Positions 59,398 to 64,000 of a stretch of 64,000 bases of DNA are shown here, piece by piece. The stretch spans positions 1 to 64,000 of the forward strand of contig NZ_QFFZ01000015.1 in assembly GCF_004369225.1 (NCBI RefSeq). The letters run 5' to 3'. The stretch's first letter is position 1; each line of letters starts with the position of its first letter. Made by a program: the position numbers and the translations under genes. This stretch comes from Pelotomaculum propionicicum (lineage in GTDB: Bacteria > Bacillota > Desulfotomaculia > Desulfotomaculales > Pelotomaculaceae). The notes beneath the pieces are model-generated. The model searched no databases and was not told the DNA's origin. It saw only the letters and a list, made by a program, of their open reading frames with translations.

Positions 59398-61362
59398 ATG
59401 AACGAATATACAATGAAAATATTGGAATACGACAAACTAAAGGAAAACTTAAAACAGTACGCCATTTCCGAACCGGCTAAAAACATGCTCGACAAACTTC
59501 AGCCGTCTGTTAATATAACCGAAATTGAGCGGTGGTTGCTTGAGACTACTGAAGCCAGGCGCATTATTGATATAAATGCCAGCGTCCCGCTAACCGCAAT
59601 GGAGAAGATTGGCGAGGTAATGGCCAAGACAGGGAAAGGGTTTGCCCTTACAACAGATGAACTAACAGCGGTCAAAGAACTGCTGGCAAGCGTCAGGAAG
59701 CTCAGAAGGTTCATGCGCCAGATGCAGGAGGTCTCACCAGTCGTGGCTTCATATGCATTATCCATGTCGGAACTGCCCCACCTGCATGATGAAATCGACA
59801 GGTGCATAGTCAGCGGGAGAGTAGATGACAGGGCCACACCGGAGCTGAACAGGCTGAGAAAAAAGATTGCCGTCGCCGATGAGAGAATAAAACAAAAGCT
59901 GAACAGCATTTTGTCTTCTCCTTCTTTGGCTGGGGTTATTCAGGAAGCAGTAGTCACCGTGCGGAACGGTCGGTACGTGATCCCCGTAAAGAGAGAATAT
60001 AAGAAAAGCTTCGCGGGAAATGTGCTTGACCTTTCAGCAAGCGGTTCCACCCTGTTCATTGAGCCGGCGGCCATCGCCAGGCTCCAGGAAGAGCTCAACA
60101 TATTGAAAATGGAAGAGGAAAAGGAAGTCTTCCGGATCCTGTCCTGCCTGACAGAAATTGTAGAAGCCTGCATCAGAGAGATATCGATCAATGTGGAGGC
60201 TTTTATCCAGTATGATTTCATTTTTGCCAAGGCGAAATACAGCAAATCCCTTGATTGCTTTCCGGTAAAACTGAATGAGCGCAATAAGATCATAATAAAA
60301 GGCGGCAGGCATCCTCTCATCGGCAATAACGCTGTGCCGCTGGATTTTCAGATTGGAGAAGGCTACAGTACCCTGGTTATTACCGGGCCTAATACCGGAG
60401 GGAAAACGGTGGCCTTGAAAACGGTGGGACTGCTCACATTGATGGCTCAGTCCGGCCTGCACGTGCCTGTCCAGGAAGGAAGCGAGTTAGCCGTTTTCGA
60501 CCGTGTCCTTGCGGACATCGGTGACGGCCAAAGCATTGAGCAGTCCCTGAGCACCTTTTCATCCCATGTAAAAAATATATCTGCCATCATTGAATATTCC
60601 AACTCCCGCTCCCTGGTGCTGATGGACGAACTGGGAGCGGGCACCGATCCGGGTGAAGGCATGGGGTTCGCCGTCGCGGTGCTGGAAGAGGTCTTCAGCA
60701 GGGGCGCTACTATCGTGGCTACAACCCATATCAGCGAAATCAAAGAATTTGCGGCTAAGAACGAGGGGTTCAAAAACGGCCGCATGGAGTTCGATATCGA
60801 TTCCCTCAAGCCCCTGTACCAACTGACCATAGGCCGGCCGGGAGAAAGCAACGCATTCCTGATCGCTTTGAGACTCGGGGTGCGTCGGCGGATTATTGAA
60901 CGCGCACATGAGATAACATACGGGGATAAGAAAGATTACTCCTGCGAAGTGACGCTCCGGCCACAACCTCAGGTTGGTGAAGATACAGCAGCCATACAAG
61001 CAGATCCGCCGGCTATTAAAGCAACCGCAGCCAAAGCTGGCGGAAACCGGACAGATAAGACGCAAAAAACTGCTGTAAGCACCTTCGTTAAAGGAGACTG
61101 CGTATTCATCAGCAGTATGAACCGTACAGGAATCGTTTATGAGCCTGAAAACGGCAGGGGCGAAGTAGTGGTAATGGTAATGAAAAAGAAATATAAAATC
61201 AGCCACAAGAGGCTCTCCCTCCATGTGGCGGCCAAGGACCTTTACCCCGAAGACTACGACCTGGATATAGTCTTCGAAAGCAAGGAAAACAGGAAAAAGC
61301 GCAAGCTCATGAGCAAGCGGCACGTGGAGGGTTTGATTATTGAGACCAAGGAGCAAGAATAG
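59398..61362 (+). CDS. MutS2-like ATPase without Smr domain
   Basis: A 654-residue protein; ATG 59398 follows GGGGAGG. The MutS core and ATPase are clear: TGPNTGGKTVALKTVGLLTL (Walker A), LVLMDELGAGTDPGEGMGFA (Walker B and D-loop) and ATTHISEIKEFA. Typical MutS2 proteins have about 780 residues and end in an Smr nuclease domain. Here the protein ends after a KOW-like segment, with no Smr motif. It may act in ribosome rescue or recombination control but cannot cleave by Smr. Confidence 0.83.
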   Translation: MNEYTMKILEYDKLKENLKQYAISEPAKNMLDKLQPSVNITEIERWLLETTEARRIIDINASVPLTAMEKIGEVMAKTGKGFALTTDELTAVKELLASVRKLRRFMRQMQEVSPVVASYALSMSELPHLHDEIDRCIVSGRVDDRATPELNRLRKKIAVADERIKQKLNSILSSPSLAGVIQEAVVTVRNGRYVIPVKREYKKSFAGNVLDLSASGSTLFIEPAAIARLQEELNILKMEEEKEVFRILSCLTEIVEACIREISINVEAFIQYDFIFAKAKYSKSLDCFPVKLNERNKIIIKGGRHPLIGNNAVPLDFQIGEGYSTLVITGPNTGGKTVALKTVGLLTLMAQSGLHVPVQEGSELAVFDRVLADIGDGQSIEQSLSTFSSHVKNISAIIEYSNSRSLVLMDELGAGTDPGEGMGFAVAVLEEVFSRGATIVATTHISEIKEFAAKNEGFKNGRMEFDIDSLKPLYQLTIGRPGESNAFLIALRLGVRRRIIERAHEITYGDKKDYSCEVTLRPQPQVGEDTAAIQADPPAIKATAAKAGGNRTDKTQKTAVSTFVKGDCVFISSMNRTGIVYEPENGRGEVVVMVMKKKYKISHKRLSLHVAAKDLYPEDYDLDIVFESKENRKKRKLMSKRHVEGLIIETKEQE

Positions 61363-61382
61363 GTAGTGGAATTTAAAGCAGG

Positions 61383-61443
61383 TGTCAGGGGGACGGGGTT
61401 GTTGACAACCCACTGGTTATCAACAACCCCGTCCCCCTGACAA
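61383..61443. terminator. Long palindrome between converging genes
   Basis: TGTCAGGGGGACGGGGTTGT and its mirrored copy ACAACCCCGTCCCCCTGACA pair over 20 or more bases. It belongs to the GGGGAC repeat family and here also serves as a two-sided terminator between the MutS2-like and activator genes. Confidence 0.75.
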
Positions 61444-61466
61444 TCGCGTAGGTTATTAACATCCCC

Positions 61467-62246
61467 TTACTTTTCTTTACGAACCGGTTTTTCCCGTGCC
61501 AGGAGGGCGGCGCCAAGGGCGCCGGCAAGCTGGGAGCGAAGATCCACAATAATTTCCCGCCCCAGTTCCCTGGACAGAGCTTCCCTTACCCCCTCGTTTT
61601 TGGCCACACCGCCGGTAAAGATAATCTGCTCTCCCTTGCCCAGACGCTCTGCCATAGCTGCTACCCTACTGGCCACGGAGCGGTGGATGCCTGCGATAAT
61701 CCTCCCTTTAGCCACACCCTGCGCCAGCAGGCTGATCACTTCCGACTCGGCGAAAACAGTACACATGCTGCTGATCGCCACAGGCTCGGCGCCGCGTGCT
61801 TTGTCAGCCAACTCACTGACGTCAGAGCCGAGGGCGGCGGCGATTACCTCCAAAAACCGGCCCGTTCCGGCGGCGCACTTGTCGTTCATGGCGAAGTTAA
61901 CGACACTGCCCCGCCCGTCCGTAAGTATTACCTTGCTGTCCTGGCCACCGATATCGATAACCATATCGGCCCCTGCCAGCAGATGATGCGCTCCCCTGGC
62001 GTGGCAGGTAATTTCAGTCACAGCCTTATCAATAAAAGGCAGGGATATCCTGCCGTAACCGGTCCCGATCACGCATGATATATCGTCTTGCGACAGCCCG
62101 GCCTGGCCCAGCAGTTCCTCAAAAGCCTCATGGCCGGCCTGCCGGGGGCTGCACCCGGTCGGCCTGACCACATACCGCCAGCCCCTGCCATTAAGCAGCA
62201 CAACTTTAGTGGTAACAGAACCGACGTCGATTCCCACAGTGAACAT
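61467..62246 (-). CDS. Activator ATPase of 2-hydroxyacyl-CoA dehydratase type
   Basis: A 259-residue BcrAD/BadFG-family ATPase (HgdC-like). GIDVGSVTTKVVLLNG and IDIGGQDSKVI are the nucleotide-binding loops; NDKCAAGTGRFLEVIA and SSMCTVFAESEVISLLAQG contain the two cysteines that bridge a 4Fe-4S cluster between subunits. It donates electrons with ATP hydrolysis to the double-cubane protein encoded just upstream in the operon (62256). Confidence 0.9.
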   Translation of the reverse strand: MFTVGIDVGSVTTKVVLLNGRGWRYVVRPTGCSPRQAGHEAFEELLGQAGLSQDDISCVIGTGYGRISLPFIDKAVTEITCHARGAHHLLAGADMVIDIGGQDSKVILTDGRGSVVNFAMNDKCAAGTGRFLEVIAAALGSDVSELADKARGAEPVAISSMCTVFAESEVISLLAQGVAKGRIIAGIHRSVASRVAAMAERLGKGEQIIFTGGVAKNEGVREALSRELGREIIVDLRSQLAGALGAALLAREKPVRKEK

Positions 62247-62255
62247 TTTTAATAA

Positions 62256-63413
62256 TCAACTCCCGCTGAGCATTTCGATGAAGGCTGAAATCCTTGTTTT
62301 TAGCTGTTCAATGTCCGATGTGGAGTAATCGGTCTCCAGCTGGATGTAGGGAAGCCCGAAGTCTCCCTTGACATAGCGGCGGACCAGCTCTCCTTCAACG
62401 ATATAAGTATGGCAGGCCTGCCAGGTAAGGTCTACCACTCCGTCTACCTGGTAGTCAACGATGAGTTTGCCGAGAAGATCCAGCCGCCCCTTGTTCGGCG
62501 TCATACATGAGCAGGGTATCTGCAGGTACCTTTCAGCAATAGCTTGCATCGGGTCTCTTCCCTCATCTTCGTCTACCAGGTATTCTAGAGTTTTGATACC
62601 GCTGCAGCTTTCAAAGCAAACCACACTGCCGCCGCATTCCTCCAGCAGGCGCACCACTTTTTCCGAGCCGATGCCAACCGGGCAGCCGGTTAACAGAATA
62701 CGGGGCGTGCCTTTGGCAAAGGGGGAAATCCCCTTTTCAGCATTTTTTCTGACTTCTTCAGCAAGCTGGTTGATCAGTACGGTACCTTCTTCCTTATCAA
62801 CATTAAAACCTTTGACAAAGATAGTGGTGAGCATATCCAGGCCGGTCATGGGGGCAGGGTCGGTCCTGTTCAGTTCGTGCAGGTTTTTTAAAGCTGTCCG
62901 CTCCCTGTTGCACACCTTGATGGCAGCTCTCAGGTCTTCCTGGCCGATTGTTACACCCAGGAACTCCTCCAGCCGCTCTTTGAGCAAATAAAGCTCCTCC
63001 AGCCACCACTGCAGGACGCCGCTACGGTTGGTGCCCTGCGGCAGGTGCAGCACATGCATAGGTTTAATCTGTCCGAGCAGCTCAAACATCTTCTTTTTGC
63101 CGTCACAGGTCGTTTCAGCAATTATAAAATCAGAAGCCCGGAAGTAAGGGCAGGTGTCGGTTAAGGCAAAACCGAAACTTGACTTGATCAGCGGGCAGAG
63201 ATTGCGCGGCAGAACCTTTTCAGCAGCGGCGACAGGCTCATGTCTGGTGCCGCAAAGTCCGACCGGCAGGGCTCCGGCTGCCAGTACCAGTTCCATGGGG
63301 GAATAGGCACAGAACAAGCCGACAACCTTCAAGCCGTTATCTTTGGCGTTCTGAACGCTGAACGCATTGTCATTACGCATATTTTCAAAAATCTTCATCA
63401 TCTGTGGGCGCAT
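62256..63413 (-). CDS. Double-cubane cluster protein, second paralogue
   Basis: A 385-residue 2-hydroxyacyl-CoA dehydratase D-type protein; ATG 63413 follows GGAGG at nine bases. It has GLFCAYSPMELVLAAGALPV, KVLPRNLCPLIKSSFGF, TCPYFRASDFIIAETTCDGK and PCSCMTPNKGRL. It ends nine bases before its activator starts, so they form an operon, as for the double-cubane protein and its reductase in Carboxydothermus (recalled). Confidence 0.85.
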   Translation of the reverse strand: MRPQMMKIFENMRNDNAFSVQNAKDNGLKVVGLFCAYSPMELVLAAGALPVGLCGTRHEPVAAAEKVLPRNLCPLIKSSFGFALTDTCPYFRASDFIIAETTCDGKKKMFELLGQIKPMHVLHLPQGTNRSGVLQWWLEELYLLKERLEEFLGVTIGQEDLRAAIKVCNRERTALKNLHELNRTDPAPMTGLDMLTTIFVKGFNVDKEEGTVLINQLAEEVRKNAEKGISPFAKGTPRILLTGCPVGIGSEKVVRLLEECGGSVVCFESCSGIKTLEYLVDEDEGRDPMQAIAERYLQIPCSCMTPNKGRLDLLGKLIVDYQVDGVVDLTWQACHTYIVEGELVRRYVKGDFGLPYIQLETDYSTSDIEQLKTRISAFIEMLSGS

Positions 63414-63658
63414 GGTGATCATCCTCCGATCTTGAATCTAACATCACCTACCCTTTCACTATATGCATATATATTTCCTCTATAATTTTAATAGAATATT
63501 TTTATCTATTATTACGCAGAAATAACAATGCTTTATATTACAACACTAAGTATACGAACAACAGTTAAGAGCCGCCATAAATTTCTTTTAAAAAGATAAC
63601 TACCCGGGAAGGAAAATAATTCCATTCAGCGAATTACTCCTTCCAGAGGTGTTTCTTA

Positions 63659-63928
63659 ATGTATGAAAGTGCTCTTTTCAGTATGATCAGCGGCTTGACA
63701 GGTGTAGCATTGGGCGGGGTAATCACCTGGGTGGTGTCAAAACACTTCTATATAAAAGCCAGCATTGACCTGGAAAGACAGACCAAAATATTAATTGAAC
63801 TAAATGAAATTATCGCTGGATTCCTGGAAAGCCAGGATATCAAAGGGCTTTCCATCAGCCGCGGCAAAGACGGCCTGCTGTCAGGCATAATTTATCAAAT
63901 TCCACGCCAACAAAGTCAGGGGGACTAA
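63659..63928 (+). CDS. Small membrane protein, uncharacterised
   Basis: An 89-residue protein with one N-terminal membrane helix (MISGLTGVALGGVITWVVSK) and a short amphipathic helix (LERQTKILIELNEIIAGFLE). ATG 63659 follows AGAGGTG. I do not recognise a family. No partner gene lies in the window. Confidence 0.55.
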   Translation: MYESALFSMISGLTGVALGGVITWVVSKHFYIKASIDLERQTKILIELNEIIAGFLESQDIKGLSISRGKDGLLSGIIYQIPRQQSQGD

Positions 63929-63950
63929 CCCCTGGCTAGTTTGAAGAAAG

Positions 63951-63968
63951 AGTCGTCCATGGTGTTAT
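63951..63968. repeat. End fragment of the MITE-like element
   Basis: AGAGTCGTCCATGGTGTT matches the outer end of the inverted-repeat element at 21582-21796. The match ends at the next base, so this is an end remnant or an element that continues differently. Confidence 0.5.
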
Positions 63969-64000
63969 CTATATTTGTCGACAGGCCAGGGAAAATAAAC

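Overview
The window looks like a chromosomal piece from an anaerobic, spore-forming, flagellated Clostridia member, most like the Peptococcaceae (Desulfotomaculum/Pelotomaculum type). This is an inference from gene content: a DUF3794-type spore protein, orphan sporulation-type histidine kinases, FliK/FlhB-like flagellar fragments, double-cubane (2-hydroxyacyl-CoA dehydratase-like) proteins, a molybdopterin oxidoreductase, Agr-type signalling and c-di-AMP, cobalamin and decayed c-di-GMP riboswitches. The DNA between genes is rich in small palindromic repeats, and many genes are broken.

Layout. 1-6.6 kb is an accessory zone: a fragment of a radical SAM gene, a DUF3794 protein, a halocin-C8-like ten-cysteine bacteriocin precursor followed by a PH-like membrane protein, a VKOR/DsbB-like thiol oxidase and a DsbA scrap, then MazEF and HicAB modules and two decayed c-di-GMP riboswitches. 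6.6-13 kb holds the AmmeMemoRadiSam pair, a LysE exporter, FliK/FlhB-like genes and a chemoreceptor-like protein with a rewritten signalling tip. 13.3-17.9 kb is a liv-type ABC operon. 18.5-20.3 kb is a KtrB potassium channel under a c-di-AMP riboswitch. 20.6-24.2 kb is a btuFCD-like operon. 24.2-27.4 kb has a glycosyltransferase and a dapB gene under a second c-di-AMP riboswitch. An orphan cobalamin riboswitch follows at 27.6 kb.

28-38.5 kb is about ion homeostasis: three NhaD/ArsB-type genes (one internally deleted), a NhaP antiporter, UspA, KtrA, plus a Crp/Fnr regulator and an MFS exporter. 38.6-40.8 kb is a two-component system. 41-45.3 kb is an agrBD module followed by two paralogous histidine kinases without response regulators. 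45.3-48.9 kb is decayed: ArsR, Dcu and sigma-54 regulator remnants around an argininosuccinate-lyase-like gene.

48.9-57.2 kb is the most striking part: one minus-strand operon of the kind that carries the curated names SaoA/B/C/D/E/P/T. It encodes an ABC importer with two cysteine-rich binding proteins, a CxCG efflux permease, a CPCC thioredoxin-like protein, a lipoprotein ending in Cys-Cys, a DsrE protein and a molybdopterin oxidoreductase. A complete selenocysteine tRNA (anticodon UCA) lies inside this operon, and the ABC permease gene has an in-frame UGA at codon 200 followed by a bacterial-SECIS-like hairpin. The permease is therefore a candidate selenoprotein. 57.5-63.4 kb carries two double-cubane proteins, their activator ATPase and a MutS2 homologue without Smr domain.

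All family assignments come from reading motifs in the sequence; no searches were run.
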